NCBI RefSeq assembly: GCF_004769555.1
Contig: NZ_RQFY01000012.1
Location: 62,001 to 126,000 of the forward strand
Direction: 5' to 3'
Length of the DNA: 64,000 nucleotides
Origin: Leptospira koniambonensis
GTDB lineage: Bacteria; Spirochaetota; Leptospiria; Leptospirales; Leptospiraceae
Part shown: one piece after another, positions 46,136-57,000 of the stretch
How positions within the stretch are numbered: the first letter of the stretch is position 1
Layout: every line of letters starts with the position of its first letter
Program-made: the position numbers and the translations under genes
Notes under the pieces: model-generated
Told to the model about the DNA's origin: nothing
Seen by the model: the letters and a program-made list of their open reading frames with translations, nothing else
The model's database searches: none

Positions 46136-47521
46136 TTAAGCTGTCCTTTTGATCCTGCTAGCTTCTGCTGCCAATTCTTCGTGCATCTTTTGTTCGTCGT
46201 GTTTGAAATTTTTCAGGATATAGAGCCAAGCCAGTCCGCAAGGTATCCAGAAAAGGATCGCGATCGTAAATGCTTGTGTTCTATCCGGCAATACTGTAAG
46301 GATCAATGCCGCCATTGCAGGTCCGAGCCCGTTCCCCAAATTGTCCGTAAGATTATAAAGAGCAAACATAGAAGATCTACTTTTTGGAGGATTCACATTC
46401 ATAATAAGCGCTCTTACATTCGGTCCTGTTACGGATATAATAATACCTGTAAGTATATTAATGAAAATGAATGCAGAACTTCCTGCAACACTTCCTGCGT
46501 GTAATAGATATACAGTAGGCAAGATCCCAATAAGGATCATACTACCGCAGAAGATAGGTAAGAATGTTTTGTTCGTATCGTATATTTTTTGGCCTACAAC
46601 TCCGCCGAAAAAGGTTCCGATAAAGATCCCAACAGCAGCAAATATGACCATTGCAGAAGCGGAGTCTTTAGGCATTCCATAATGGAATTCGTAATAATCG
46701 TTCAAAAATACGAAGAATACCCCCCAAGGAACACATCCTGGGATACCTTGCATGAAAATACCAATATTGGTCTTGGTAGAAAATAGAGTTTTAATATCCT
46801 TCCATGTTAAGCGAACAGCTTCTGAGTTCACGTCGGTGGATACATTTGTCAATTCCTTCTCTTTTCCTCCTCTTGCAGGTTCTTTACAGAATAATCCGTA
46901 GATCAGCATGAATAAGAAAGAAGGCGCAGCCATATAAATAAAACTGTCTCTCCATCCGTTGATCGGGTCGGAGGTTCCTAAAGTTCCGCCCACTATTTGC
47001 CCGAGGCCTACTCCCAGTCCCATGGAAAGAGATAAATATCCTGCGGCAGTGGAACGGGACTTGTCTGAAAAATAATCCGCTACTAAGGAGAATAGAAGAG
47101 GGAAACTTCCTCCCAATCCGAAACCTGTTAGAGTTCTAAGGATTAAAAATTCTTCGTAGTTTCTTGCGAATCCGGAAAGAAGGCAAGGGATCTCTCCCAA
47201 TAATACTGTTCCGATGACCAAAGGTTTTCTAGGAAATCTTTGAGTAAGATAACCCATGTAAACCGAAACAAATCCTCCTAAAACGAAGAAGCAGATTGGG
47301 ATGAGTCCTCCCAATTTCCAATCGATCTCTTGTTGGTCAGTGATCCCGAAAGAGCCTGCTATGTTTCTGAGGTTTGGCGCGATCAGGTTTTGGTCCGCGA
47401 ATAGAAAGAAGGCCATTCCCATAATCATCCAAAAGGCGAGGATCGCGTTTCCTCCATGGGCGGCAAGTTCGCCTAATCCGAAATATCGAAGCAGGCTTTT
47501 TTCCGAGGTCGGTTGAGACAT
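46136..47521 (-). CDS. Major facilitator superfamily transporter
   Basis: 461 residues from the ATG at 47521, which has GGAGAG six bases upstream; the longer frame to 47611 has no signal for it. About 12 membrane helices; loop 2-3 motif YLTQRFPRKPLVIGT is typical MFS, and the first helix is preceded by GELAAHGGNAILAFW. The cytoplasmic central loop is about 40 residues. The substrate is not known. mtnC begins at its stop codon and is translated from the same mRNA, so a substrate related to methylthio compounds is possible but not supported by the sequence itself. Confidence 0.85.
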   Translation of the reverse strand: MSQPTSEKSLLRYFGLGELAAHGGNAILAFWMIMGMAFFLFADQNLIAPNLRNIAGSFGITDQQEIDWKLGGLIPICFFVLGGFVSVYMGYLTQRFPRKPLVIGTVLLGEIPCLLSGFARNYEEFLILRTLTGFGLGGSFPLLFSLVADYFSDKSRSTAAGYLSLSMGLGVGLGQIVGGTLGTSDPINGWRDSFIYMAAPSFLFMLIYGLFCKEPARGGKEKELTNVSTDVNSEAVRLTWKDIKTLFSTKTNIGIFMQGIPGCVPWGVFFVFLNDYYEFHYGMPKDSASAMVIFAAVGIFIGTFFGGVVGQKIYDTNKTFLPIFCGSMILIGILPTVYLLHAGSVAGSSAFIFINILTGIIISVTGPNVRALIMNVNPPKSRSSMFALYNLTDNLGNGLGPAMAALILTVLPDRTQAFTIAILFWIPCGLAWLYILKNFKHDEQKMHEELAAEASRIKRTA

Positions 47522-47778
47522 CCAATTCTCTCCACTATGTTTCTGTTTGATGTCGGCTTCTATAAGAAGCACGTAAAGCGACAGATTGGTGAGGGGAAAA
47601 GGAATCGGCAACGAAAATGTGATTTTACTGTGAGGGCTTTGAAAGAAAGGTCCGATTTTCGTCCTAGAACATCCTCTTTCTTCTGTTTTGGAATAAATAC
47701 TTGACCCGACGTTTACTTGTCTATAGCTTCGGTCCGACTACGAGGGATGCCGCCCTAACCTAACTGGAGCCAAACAGC

Positions 47779-48729
47779 ATGGCCTACCAACATAAAGAGT
47801 TCTTCTTTCAATCTTCCAGAGACAATACCAAATTATACGGTCAAGCATGGACCAAATCCGGAGCCAATCGTGTAATTGTTTTCTGTCATGGATTCGGAGA
47901 ACATAGCGGTAGGTATTCCAACCTTATCCAATATTTTAAGGATAGCGATGTTAACTTTTACGGTTTGGATCTAAGAGGTCATGGTAAATCGGAAGGCAAA
48001 AGAGGTCATGCTTCCGGTTTCGAAGCATTTGTAGATGATCTTGCTGACTTCGTGCAAGAGGTTCGCAAAAGAGAACATAGGGATAAGATCCTACTTTTAG
48101 GACATTCTATGGGTGGAGTAGTGGTCATCCGCTACGCTTTGGAAGGTATCAACCAGGATTATATCTATGGAGTTGTTGCCTGTTCTTCTGCATTAAAAAT
48201 CCCTACTACACCAGTCCAAAGATTCCAGATCTCTGTGGCTGGTTTTTTACGTAAGATCGCACCTTCTACCACTCTGGACGCGAACCTGGATACAAATTTG
48301 GTAAGTAGAGATCCAGAAGTGGTCCAAGCTTATATCGATGATCCTATGGTTCACGGTAAAATTTCATTTTCTATGGGTTATGAATTGTTCCAACAAGGTG
48401 CAATTGCAAATAGAAAGGCCGGGATCTTAAGAACTCCTATCTTAATTCTACATGGTTTGGCTGACGGGATCGCCGATCCTGCCGGAAGTTTGGAATTTTA
48501 TAATCATTTGGTTTATAAGAATAAAAGAATGAAAACCTATAAAGGTTTCTATCATGAACTTATGAACGAACCTGCAGGAGAAAGAGAAAAGGTCCTAAAG
48601 GATATCAAAGAATTTATGGATTCTTTGGTCCCAGAAAGGGCAAAATCATCTGCTAAAAAGGTCAGTGCGAAGAAGGCCACAAAATTGAAACCTTCTCCCA
48701 AAAAGAAAGCAGCAGCAAAGAAGAAGTAA
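47779..48729 (+). CDS. Alpha/beta hydrolase, monoacylglycerol lipase-like
   Basis: 316 residues. The serine hydrolase signature is complete: oxyanion FCHGFGEHSGRYSNL, GLDLRGHGKSEGKRGH, nucleophile GHSMGGVV (about residue 113), and late Asp/His (LHGLADGIADP and GFYHELMNEP). Family members hydrolyse monoacylglycerol or lysophospholipid. The C-terminus carries a Lys/Ala/Ser-rich tail of about 30 residues (SAKKVSAKKATKLKPSPKKK), like the tail of Lon in this window. Monocistronic, divergent from the MFS gene. Confidence 0.88.
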   Translation: MAYQHKEFFFQSSRDNTKLYGQAWTKSGANRVIVFCHGFGEHSGRYSNLIQYFKDSDVNFYGLDLRGHGKSEGKRGHASGFEAFVDDLADFVQEVRKREHRDKILLLGHSMGGVVVIRYALEGINQDYIYGVVACSSALKIPTTPVQRFQISVAGFLRKIAPSTTLDANLDTNLVSRDPEVVQAYIDDPMVHGKISFSMGYELFQQGAIANRKAGILRTPILILHGLADGIADPAGSLEFYNHLVYKNKRMKTYKGFYHELMNEPAGEREKVLKDIKEFMDSLVPERAKSSAKKVSAKKATKLKPSPKKKAAAKKK

Positions 48730-48747
48730 CTAAGCCTGCTTTTTCAT

Positions 48748-49773
48748 TTATTCTTTTCTCAATCTATAGGTAATCGTAAAAGAAAGGAAGAACAGAAAAG
48801 AAAGAATTCCGATCACACCATAAATCGTTTTTTCAGTAGAAACGAATATACTTCCGTTATTGATCTCTCTTTCCTGATTTGCGGTCTCGTTGATTGGTTC
48901 TCCACCGATTACAGAAAAAGTGATCTCATATTGAGGTCCCGCATAACTAACTATATTCGAATTCACGTCCGGCGGGGCATCCACAGAAACAGGGCGTGTG
49001 CCCTTCTGCCCAATAAAAGAAACCTGCATATCCTTAGGTTTGGAGAAGATCACCTTCTCTCCTTCTTGGTTCTCGAATAATAATCTGTCTTTGAAGTGAG
49101 TAGGGGATAGGGTACTCGAAGGGATCACATAACTCACAAATAACTGAGAAGTTCCTGGAAGGATTGCCCTATCAATCACCCAACCATTTTTTCCTTTAGT
49201 CAGTTGGATTGGGATCGCCATCTTGTTTGTGCTCTGGGTCAATTGAGCGCTTACTTCTAAAGCTTCTTCAGGTATATAAACTTCTAGAGGGTCGTTGGGA
49301 TTTTGGAAACTTTTAGGAGGAATGGTATTATTAGTTAAGATAGATACTTTAGAAATTACTAATGCTTCTTTTTCACGTACTACTTGAAGAAGGGATTTTG
49401 TTTTTACTACGGAACGATCCAGAGTTTTATCATAAACTGTTACCTCTTGTGGCCTTGACCTCATCATAGGTACCGGAGGGATCATCTTATTATAATTTAC
49501 TCCGTTATAAGTCACTTGTAGCAGAATGGGAAGTCCATCAGGAGCATTGATCTTAGGAAGTTTAAAACTTCCTCTTACTGGACCCTGGTCAGGAAGAGGC
49601 AAAGGCATCATCTGTCTTTCTAAGGCGAAGAGGCGGATCCCTTCTGCGGACCCTGGTCCGCCTGTACTTCCATTTTTAAGGACAATCTGTAGTTCAAGTT
49701 CCTCCCCGAATAAGGGAGATAGGCTGAAACATATAAAAAGAGAAAAGAATAGGATTAGAAATTTATTCTGCAT
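48748..49773 (-). CDS. Exported protein with C-terminal membrane anchor, unknown function
   Basis: 341 residues. A signal peptide (MQNKFLILFFSLFICFSLSP, to about residue 23) and one membrane helix near the C-terminus (IYGVIGILSFLFFLSFTITYRL) put the body of the protein in the periplasm. The body is beta-rich, Pro/Gly-rich, possibly two Ig-like domains; no family is recognised. It converges on the lipase gene with an 18-bp gap. Confidence 0.65.
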   Translation of the reverse strand: MQNKFLILFFSLFICFSLSPLFGEELELQIVLKNGSTGGPGSAEGIRLFALERQMMPLPLPDQGPVRGSFKLPKINAPDGLPILLQVTYNGVNYNKMIPPVPMMRSRPQEVTVYDKTLDRSVVKTKSLLQVVREKEALVISKVSILTNNTIPPKSFQNPNDPLEVYIPEEALEVSAQLTQSTNKMAIPIQLTKGKNGWVIDRAILPGTSQLFVSYVIPSSTLSPTHFKDRLLFENQEGEKVIFSKPKDMQVSFIGQKGTRPVSVDAPPDVNSNIVSYAGPQYEITFSVIGGEPINETANQEREINNGSIFVSTEKTIYGVIGILSFLFFLSFTITYRLRKE

Positions 49774-49922
49774 GGGATCGATTCCAATGTTTCTTATCCC
49801 CTGAAAAAGGGAAAGCCTTTCCGTTCTGATTCTTGTATCTGAAAACTCTAAAATTGTGGACGAATGTGGGGAATTTCGTTAGAAAGGAAGGCCAAGAGTG
49901 ATATAAATAGAAAGAGGCCGCC

Positions 49923-51008
49923 TTGAAATTATTCAAAAGAATCCTTCTGGTTTTGTTAAGTGTTTTCGCGTTATTACTTCTGTTAGTTTATTTTTCCACA
50001 TTCCATCCATCCGATTTGGAATCAGTACAAGTAAAATGTGAAGAAGGTGCTCCAAGCCTAGAGTCTTCCGAATCGATCAAGGTACTATCTTGGAATGTGC
50101 AATACTTTGCAGGAAGGAATCGTGTATTTTGGTATGATGTTCCGGATGAAACTGGACCAGATACTGGCCCGTCCAGAGAAGAGATAGAATCTACTCTCAA
50201 AAAAGTTGCGAATGTGATCTCAGAAAGAGATCCTGATTTTGTTCTATTCCAAGAAGTGGATGACGGAGCTAAAAAAACGTATTCTGAAAATCAGTCAGAA
50301 AGAATTCTTCCTTTGCTTTCTGATAAATACCCCTGCCAAACAGAAGCATTTTATTGGAAGGCAGGATTTGTTCCTCATCCAAAGATTATGGGCCCTGTTG
50401 GAATGAAATTAACTATATTCAGTAAATATAAAATTCTTTCTGCTTCTCGCCACCAACTTCCTACTCCTCCCGCAGATCCGATCACTAAACAATTACAATT
50501 AAAACGTGCGATCTTAGAAGCATCCATAGATGTAAAAGATAAACAACCTTTGGTTCTTTTGAATACACATTTGGATGCATTCTCCATGGGAACGGATACA
50601 ATGCAAAGACAGGTCGCATTTATAGGCCAATTATTGGAAAAATTGGATTCAGAAGGATCGGAATGGGTTTTGGCAGGAGACTTTAATCTTCTTCCTCCAG
50701 GTTTTTCCAGAAAACAATTACATGTTAACGGGGCTTATTATTATAGCGACGACGAGGAAATTTCTCCATTATTCAAAAAATGGAATTCTACCGCAAGTTT
50801 AGAAGAATTGAACGGATCTAATCAGGAAAAATTTTACACTCATGTTCCTAACGATCCTCAGATCGCAAAGCCTGATAGGACCATTGATTATATGTTCTAT
50901 TCTAAAGGTTTAACTAAGAAAGAATATAAAGTCTTAAAAGAAGGAGACGCCTTAGAATCCAGTGATCATCTTCCTTTAGAAGGTACCTTCTCCTTAGAAA
51001 CTCGTTAA
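49923..51008 (+). CDS. Endonuclease/exonuclease/phosphatase family protein
   Basis: 361 residues. A TTG start with AAGAGG five bases upstream. One N-terminal membrane helix (LLVLLSVFALLLLLVYFS) anchors the enzyme outside the cytoplasm. The EEP fold motifs are clear: LSWNVQYF, FVLFQEVDDG, LLNTHLDAFS (catalytic His), LAGDFNLLP, and DYMFYSK with SSDHLPLEGTF. This superfamily cleaves phosphodiester bonds in lipids, sugars or nucleic acids with Mg2+. The export and the position next to a lipase suggest a sphingomyelinase or phosphodiesterase-like role, but the substrate is not decided. Confidence 0.85.
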   Translation: MKLFKRILLVLLSVFALLLLLVYFSTFHPSDLESVQVKCEEGAPSLESSESIKVLSWNVQYFAGRNRVFWYDVPDETGPDTGPSREEIESTLKKVANVISERDPDFVLFQEVDDGAKKTYSENQSERILPLLSDKYPCQTEAFYWKAGFVPHPKIMGPVGMKLTIFSKYKILSASRHQLPTPPADPITKQLQLKRAILEASIDVKDKQPLVLLNTHLDAFSMGTDTMQRQVAFIGQLLEKLDSEGSEWVLAGDFNLLPPGFSRKQLHVNGAYYYSDDEEISPLFKKWNSTASLEELNGSNQEKFYTHVPNDPQIAKPDRTIDYMFYSKGLTKKEYKVLKEGDALESSDHLPLEGTFSLETR

Positions 51009-51078
51009 TCTGTTCGGACAAATCCTTGCTCTTTTCTTAGAAGGCAAAAATTTGGAAAAAAACGAAAGATAGGGCATT

Positions 51079-51537
51079 ATGAGACCGTTTAAAATTCTGG
51101 GAGTGCAGCAGATCGCAGTCGGCGGAGATAGTAAGGATAAACTCAAAAAATTTTGGGTAGATACTCTCGGATTGCAAAACATTGGTTCTTTTAGAAGTGA
51201 AAAAGAGAACGTAGATGAGGATATCCTACAGATGGGCAAAGGTCCTTACGCTGTAGAAGTAGATATCATGGAGCCTGTGGATCCAAGCAAAAGTCCAAAA
51301 GTGAATGATCCTAAATTGAATCATATTGGACTTTGGGTTGATGATATTCACAAAGCAGTAGAATGGCTAAGCGCTCAAGGAGTTCGTTTTACTCCAGGAG
51401 GGATCCGCAAAGGTGCTGGCGGTCATGAAGTGACTTTTATTCATCCAAAAGGAAATGAAGAATTTCCACTTTGTGGAGAAGGTGTTCTTGTAGAGCTTGT
51501 GCAAGCTCCTAAAGAAGTGATCGAAGCATTAGGCTGA
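51079..51537 (+). CDS. VOC (glyoxalase/epimerase fold) protein
   Basis: 152 residues, one vicinal-oxygen-chelate domain. The pattern [29 protein letters not shown], then [25 protein letters not shown] and [10 protein letters not shown] is typical, and resembles methylmalonyl-CoA epimerase or glyoxalase-like enzymes; metal-ligand residues (His in LNHIG, Glu in LVELVQ) are present. The specific reaction is not known. It ends in a strong terminator. Confidence 0.8.
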   Translation: MRPFKILGVQQIAVGGDSKDKLKKFWVDTLGLQNIGSFRSEKENVDEDILQMGKGPYAVEVDIMEPVDPSKSPKVNDPKLNHIGLWVDDIHKAVEWLSAQGVRFTPGGIRKGAGGHEVTFIHPKGNEEFPLCGEGVLVELVQAPKEVIEALG

Positions 51538-51544
51538 AGATCAA

Positions 51545-51574
51545 AAAAAAGGATCTCTTGGGAGATCCTTTTTT
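51545..51574. terminator. Bidirectional intrinsic terminator
   Basis: AAAAAAGGATCTC (51545-51557) pairs with GAGATCCTTTTTT (51562-51574) around a four-base loop, with T-run and A-run on the two sides. It separates the convergent VOC gene and the cyclase operon and should work in both directions. Confidence 0.85.
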
Positions 51575-51583
51575 ATATTAAAA

Positions 51584-53050
51584 TTACTTAATTCCCTGCA
51601 GGAAGTAAGTATGCATCGGGCCTTTTCCTTTTACCTCGATTACATTCCTATCTTCAAAATTATATTTATCTTTTAAGGAAAGATAAACAGATTCAGAAAC
51701 ATGGATCCTTCCGGTTGCTCCATGAGATTCCATACGAGAAGCAGTATTAACTGAATCACCCCAGAGATCGTATACGAATTTGTTCTTTCCGATCACTCCG
51801 GCAACAACCTCTCCGGTATGAAGACCGATCCGAACATTAAACTCGAATTCTAACTCAGGTTTTAATTCGTTCAAACGATGTATCATGTCGAGAGCTGCCT
51901 GAGCCGCTTTATGAGCATGGTCTTCCGTTGGGACAGGAATACCTCCTGCTAACATGTAACAATCGCCTATTGTTTTAATTTTTTCTAATTTATATTTGTC
52001 GGCGATCACATCGAATTCTGTAAAAATACGGTTTAAGATCTCTACTAGTCTAGTCGGTGTTTGGATCTTAGTGGTTAATTTAGAAAATCCAACTATATCA
52101 GCAAAAAGTACGGTAGAAGAAGGGAAATAATCTGCGATAACTCCTTCTCCTCCTTTTAAACGATCCGCAATACTTCTGGGTAGAATATTCAAGAGAAGAT
52201 TTTCGGACTTCTGTCTTTCTTCTTCTATACTCTTATTTAAAACTTCGATCTTTTCCAATGAATCTTTTAATTCTTTGTTTCTTTTGGAAAGAGTTCTATA
52301 GGCATCCGCGTTATCCACACCGATTGCAACATAGTTTGCCAATGTCCTGAGAATATTCAGCTGATTTGGTTGGAATGCATTTTTAGAATAACTGTGAACT
52401 GTAAGAATTCCGATCAGACGTTCTTCTACCTTTAGGGGGAAGTATAATGCTGATTGGGAATTTTCTCCGAAATGTTTTCTGATATCTGATAAATAATTTG
52501 GATAATCTTTTTCAATATCTAAGGTGATCAGTTCTTTCTGTTGTTTTACACAATAAGAAGAAGGGTTATCCTCTTCTAAAGAATCTACGGAAGGAGCCGG
52601 GACATATCTTCCGTCTATTACGCAAAACTTATATTTGATCTCTTTTTTTTCTTCGTCGTAAGTTCCGAATGCGAGAACATCCATTGGAACGATTGACTTA
52701 GTATTCTCATAAACTGATTGTATAATGATTTTAGGTTCGAGGGAAGAAGTGATTATCTTACCGATCTCTGTTACAAGTTTGAGGTCCATATAAGCGGCCT
52801 CTAACATTATATTAGAATCGGTTAATGCTTCTTGGGTTTTGAGAAGTCTATGCTGGGTGGAATCCCCGATCTTCATGATCTTTGAAGATTGTTTGAGAAG
52901 AGACTCGTAGGATCCTATAATCGTTTTTAACTTTTGTTTAGGATCCTCTTTGGTATTCGAATCTTCTAAAAAAGACTGAGCGTCCGAGAGAAGTTTATAT
53001 TCTTGCTCGAAAAAAGTATTTTGTTCTTTCGAAGTTTCGTTCTTTTCCAC
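51584..53050 (-). CDS. GAF-domain class III adenylate cyclase, output of the Sia-like operon
   Basis: 488 residues. A coiled coil (to about 100) and a GAF domain (about 100-245) are followed by a class III cyclase domain (about 290-485). Catalytic features are intact: FADIVGFSKLT (first metal Asp), KIKTIGDCYMLAGG (Lys and second metal Asp), YDLWGDSVNTASRMESHG (Asp, Asn, Arg). The Lys-Asp pair is that of adenylate rather than guanylate cyclases. Last of four tightly spaced genes: 21 bases after the SiaC-like gene. In Pseudomonas SiaABC control a diguanylate cyclase SiaD; here a cAMP-type enzyme stands in that place. Confidence 0.9.
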   Translation of the reverse strand: MEKNETSKEQNTFFEQEYKLLSDAQSFLEDSNTKEDPKQKLKTIIGSYESLLKQSSKIMKIGDSTQHRLLKTQEALTDSNIMLEAAYMDLKLVTEIGKIITSSLEPKIIIQSVYENTKSIVPMDVLAFGTYDEEKKEIKYKFCVIDGRYVPAPSVDSLEEDNPSSYCVKQQKELITLDIEKDYPNYLSDIRKHFGENSQSALYFPLKVEERLIGILTVHSYSKNAFQPNQLNILRTLANYVAIGVDNADAYRTLSKRNKELKDSLEKIEVLNKSIEEERQKSENLLLNILPRSIADRLKGGEGVIADYFPSSTVLFADIVGFSKLTTKIQTPTRLVEILNRIFTEFDVIADKYKLEKIKTIGDCYMLAGGIPVPTEDHAHKAAQAALDMIHRLNELKPELEFEFNVRIGLHTGEVVAGVIGKNKFVYDLWGDSVNTASRMESHGATGRIHVSESVYLSLKDKYNFEDRNVIEVKGKGPMHTYFLQGIK

Positions 53051-53071
53051 TTGTTCCGCACGAAAGAAATC

Positions 53072-53446
53072 TTATTTATAAGATTTCATTTTGAAAGTCA
53101 GGGACAAATCGGAAGAGAATTCTTCTCCGGTTTCCTGCATGTCCTCATCGTCTTCTTTATAAAGCCATTCGACTTCTACCTTTCCACCTTTGTCATGATA
53201 TTTCTGGAGATTGTCCAATATATCCATGATCACTTTGGAAGAACTGGTATTAAAATAATCCATTTGGAAACGGAACTGGATTTGTTTGTTTGCAGTTTGG
53301 ATTGCTGACAACCAATCAAAGACTGGTTTGTAAAACGCCATTGCGTTTTCCGGATAAGATTCTCCGATAATTTCCGCGAGCCCCTTATCTGATTCTAAGA
53401 TGATTTCCGGTGAAGTTTTAGTCTGTTGTATATGTAAGGATTCCAT
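53072..53446 (-). CDS. SiaC family regulatory phosphoprotein (DUF1987)
   Basis: 124 residues, the family length. The signature TSPEIILESDKG, GESYPENAMAFYKPVFDWL and FNTSSSKVIMDILDNL fits SiaC. In Pseudomonas aeruginosa SiaC Thr68 is phosphorylated by SiaB and dephosphorylated by SiaA; the Thr of FNTSS is residue 67 here and is the likely acceptor. Unphosphorylated SiaC binds and activates SiaD. It lies two bases after the SiaB-like gene and before the cyclase gene, so the cyclase is the obvious target. Confidence 0.9.
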   Translation of the reverse strand: MESLHIQQTKTSPEIILESDKGLAEIIGESYPENAMAFYKPVFDWLSAIQTANKQIQFRFQMDYFNTSSSKVIMDILDNLQKYHDKGGKVEVEWLYKEDDEDMQETGEEFSSDLSLTFKMKSYK

Positions 53447-53448
53447 GA

Positions 53449-54009
53449 TTAGTTTTCCTTCGTAAAGAATGCGGAGATTGTAAAAAAGGATAGTTTGTTA
53501 TCCAATTTGTCGAAACGAAACACCAGAGGTCCGTCTGACTTCCTGGCGATATCGATTAATCCCACACCTGCTCCTTTGCTATCTTCCGGCCTCTCCGATC
53601 TAAGTTGCTGTTGGTAGAAGGACTTTAATTCGTCCTTACTCATGGAGTTGATTTTTTGGATCCTTTCGGTCAAAAACTCGATCTTCTCGTTTAGTACCAA
53701 ATTTCCCGAAGCAACATGGTAGCCAACCGAATTTTCCCTGACTATGAGGATCCCTACGCCTGCATCTTTCTGCTCTTCGTTAATTTTTCGCTCAGCGGAG
53801 TAGTGCAGCATATTTTGCGCTAGTTCTATAAATACCGCGAAAATTTTCTTTATTTTGGATTCCGTGCTCAAAGAAGTCCGGATCATAGATCCTAATTCAG
53901 TTAGAACTTCCTGGGACAGTCTGCCCTTAAAGGATACGAGCAGATTAAACTCGCTAGTTTCCTGATAAGTCTTAAATAGATTTACGACTTCATTTTCCAT
54001 CTTCAGCAT
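53449..54009 (-). CDS. SiaB family protein kinase (anti-anti-sigma type)
   Basis: 186 residues. The HATPase-like motifs IELAQNMLHYSAERK (Asn-containing N-box) and GAGVGLIDIARKSDGPLVF (G-box) are typical of SiaB, a GHKL-type kinase that phosphorylates the SiaC threonine. Two starts, ATG at 54009 and 54000, both follow AAGGA. It is located 23 bases after the giant kinase/phosphatase gene and two bases before the SiaC gene. Confidence 0.87.
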   Translation of the reverse strand: MLKMENEVVNLFKTYQETSEFNLLVSFKGRLSQEVLTELGSMIRTSLSTESKIKKIFAVFIELAQNMLHYSAERKINEEQKDAGVGILIVRENSVGYHVASGNLVLNEKIEFLTERIQKINSMSKDELKSFYQQQLRSERPEDSKGAGVGLIDIARKSDGPLVFRFDKLDNKLSFFTISAFFTKEN

Positions 54010-54032
54010 CTTCCTTTTTCAGAAACATCTCC

Positions 54033-57000
54033 TTATCTTCCCCCCAGTATTATACCGACTAGTGTTATGTCGTCCCGTTGAGCCTCTCCATTTTGGTGGG
54101 CTAACAGGAAGGATTCTAAACGTTCTTTTTGTTCTTCACCAGAAAGATGTTCTATCCCGCTTAAGAAGTTTAACAACCCTTTGGTACCTATTTTTTGTCG
54201 GTCCGGATTCGGCTGGTCCATAAAGCCGTCCGTGGTTAAGTAAACACTCGTACGTATTCCTTTTTCCAAGGAGATGGAGTGTGTTGTAAATTTTCGCGTT
54301 TCTTCTTTTTGCCTGCCGCCGATCGAGAATCTATCACCTTTAATTTCGGTCAAGACTCCGCCTTTTCCTATAAAAATAGGTCGTTTTGCTCCCGCAAAGT
54401 ATAAATTGTTTCCTTCAATCTTTAATAGACAAAGATCCATTCCATCTCTTGAATTCGTTTGGTCCATGTCCTGTTTGAGGGCCTGTCTTACTTTTTTATG
54501 CAGCTGTTCTAAAATAGAACCCGGATCTGTAATACCAATTTCGTTCACGATCTGATTGAGCAAAGTATTTCCAATCATGGACATAAGAGCTCCCGGAACT
54601 CCGTGACCGGTACAATCTACAGATGCGATATATATTGCATCTTCCTGTTTTGAAAACCAGTAAAAATCTCCAGATACTATATCTTTCGGACGGAATACCA
54701 CAAAATAATCGGAAAGTGCATTTCCTAATACTTCAGAAGAAGGTAAAATAGCCTGCTGGATATTCAATGAATATGTAATACTATCCGTAATATGCTGGTT
54801 TTTTAAAGCCAGATCGTCGTTAGCTTGAGCTAATTCTTTGGTTCTATCCGCGACTTTACTTTCCAAATTCGCATAAAGTAATGCGTTATCGATGGAGATC
54901 GCAGCCTGAGAGGACAAAATGGAGATAGTTTGTAGTCTATCCGAAGTGAATGCAGCCTCGGAAAGATTATTCTCTAAATATAATATACCAATTAGTTCTC
55001 CCTGCTTGATGATCGGAGAACATAGAACGGATTTTGTTTTCCTTTCTCTAATATATGGATCCTTGTTGAACTTCTCGTCGGCAAACGCGTTACGCAGCAC
55101 GAGGTCCTCTTTAGTCCTCTCCACATAGTAGATAACACTGATAGGTATATTTTTACTCTCTTGGATCGGGATCCCTTGGAGAACTCTGATCTCATCGTCG
55201 GTGGTGCTACCTTCCGCTTCTACGAAAAGTTTTCCGTCCCTTCTTAAGATCATAACTCCTTTTTCAGCACCCACGTTCTCAATGGAAATTTGCATTAAGG
55301 TGTCTAATAAGGATTCTAGTTTGATCTCTCCGGAGATTGCGGTGGAACTTTTCAGAATGGATTGGAAGTCCAGAGTCTGGCCAGAATATACTTCTGTTGC
55401 AGAGGCTGTTCTTGTGCTTAAAGTCCCGATCGTGCGGGTAGTGCGGAAGGTATCCCTTCCTCCTTTTTCTCGGATGAATTCTGGGAATTTGGCCTTAAGA
55501 AGTTCCTGCTTTTTAATAGCTCCCCATCTTCCATACTTTTGATAAGCCTCTGCGATATACTGAGATCCTATCTTGATACTTCCTTTGGAGAACCAAAATT
55601 TGGAAGCAAGTTCCGCTGCTAAAGCCTCGTCATTATAATATTCATTTTTACCGGCAAGTTGAACTGCTTGCTCATATGTTTTAGCAGCTTTCCAGTTTTT
55701 GTATTCTAGTCTTGCAAGTTCAGCTTCTACTAAAAGAAACTTATGTTCGAAGTTTTCTGGAGCATTTGCAGAAAGAAGTTTAAGCTTCTCTTGGTTTTTC
55801 TTAATCCTTTCTAGAAACTTAGCTTTTTGTTCTTGGGTAGAAAGTTTGTAGTTCGCAGCCATTGCGAGAGAATATAGATAAGCATGTTCCTCTACAGCGA
55901 TCTGACCTGAGATGAATCCAAGCATACTTTCGGATTCTTCTAATTCTTTTAATGCACTTTCTGCTTCTCCATAGCTGAGAAGTGTTCTTGCTTTCATGAT
56001 CTTGAAAAGACAAACAGGGAAAGGACTTTGGTGAGAATTACATAATTCTATATAACTCTGCTCGCTCATATCATCGATCGAGAATTCAAGATGAGAAGAA
56101 GTTTTTCCTCTTAGATTGGAAACTACCAGAGCAGATGCGAGAACGGTATCGATCGCTAAGTTGTTTTTTACTTTGCGTGTAAATTTTAAAAGTCCATCTA
56201 TTTTAGGTTTTACTAATTCTAGATTTTTGGACTGAAGAACCACGTTGACTGCGTCATTCATTGCGCAGTAACCACCATGTAAGAATTCCCCAGACTCTAA
56301 ACTAGCCTGGATCCCTCTATGATTGATCTCTTCTGAATATTTTAAATGTCTCACGAAAGGAGTGGTATAGTTTGCGAGAATATTCGCAGCTTTAGTGATC
56401 CCGCTTGGGTTCTTATACTTCTCACTTACCTTGATAGCAAGTTCTGCGAATTCGTAACCTTTTCTATATTGTTGGAATCCTGAAGTGAGAAGGATAGCAT
56501 ACATAGAATATCCGTATGGATCCGAAAGATTTCCATACTTCAAGAATAGGTTTACCATCTTCAAGGAAACGATTGGGAAAAGTGATAATGCAAAATTGTA
56601 AACAGTAGGGATGGCGCTGATCAAAAGATTCACTGCCATGATCTGTTCTTGTTTTTGGATCAGTGGGAGGTCCAACAAGGAGTCTACTGTCTTTTCTTCC
56701 AGAGCCTTGTTTACGATCTCTATCTCTTCTCCTGTTACTTTTTCATGATCCGTTTCAGGAATATCCACCCCTAAAGGTTGGAGAGCCTTGATGATCATAG
56801 GAAGAGCTAAGTCGAATTTTCCAAGAGCTGAATATTGAATGATTAAAAGATTACAAGCATCAGCTTTTTCGATAGGAGATCTTGCGTATTTTAAAAGTGT
56901 ATCTATTGTTTTTTGAGAATCATCAAAGTTCCCTGTGAGATACTGAGTTTCTCCTAGTTCTCTGAAGATAGAATAACAAAGTTCATACTTAGAATTCCAA

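Noticed and set aside
46136..47611. Longer N-terminus for the MFS transporter
   Set aside because: The extra 30 residues lack a ribosome-binding site and do not fit the family; GGAGAG precedes ATG 47521.
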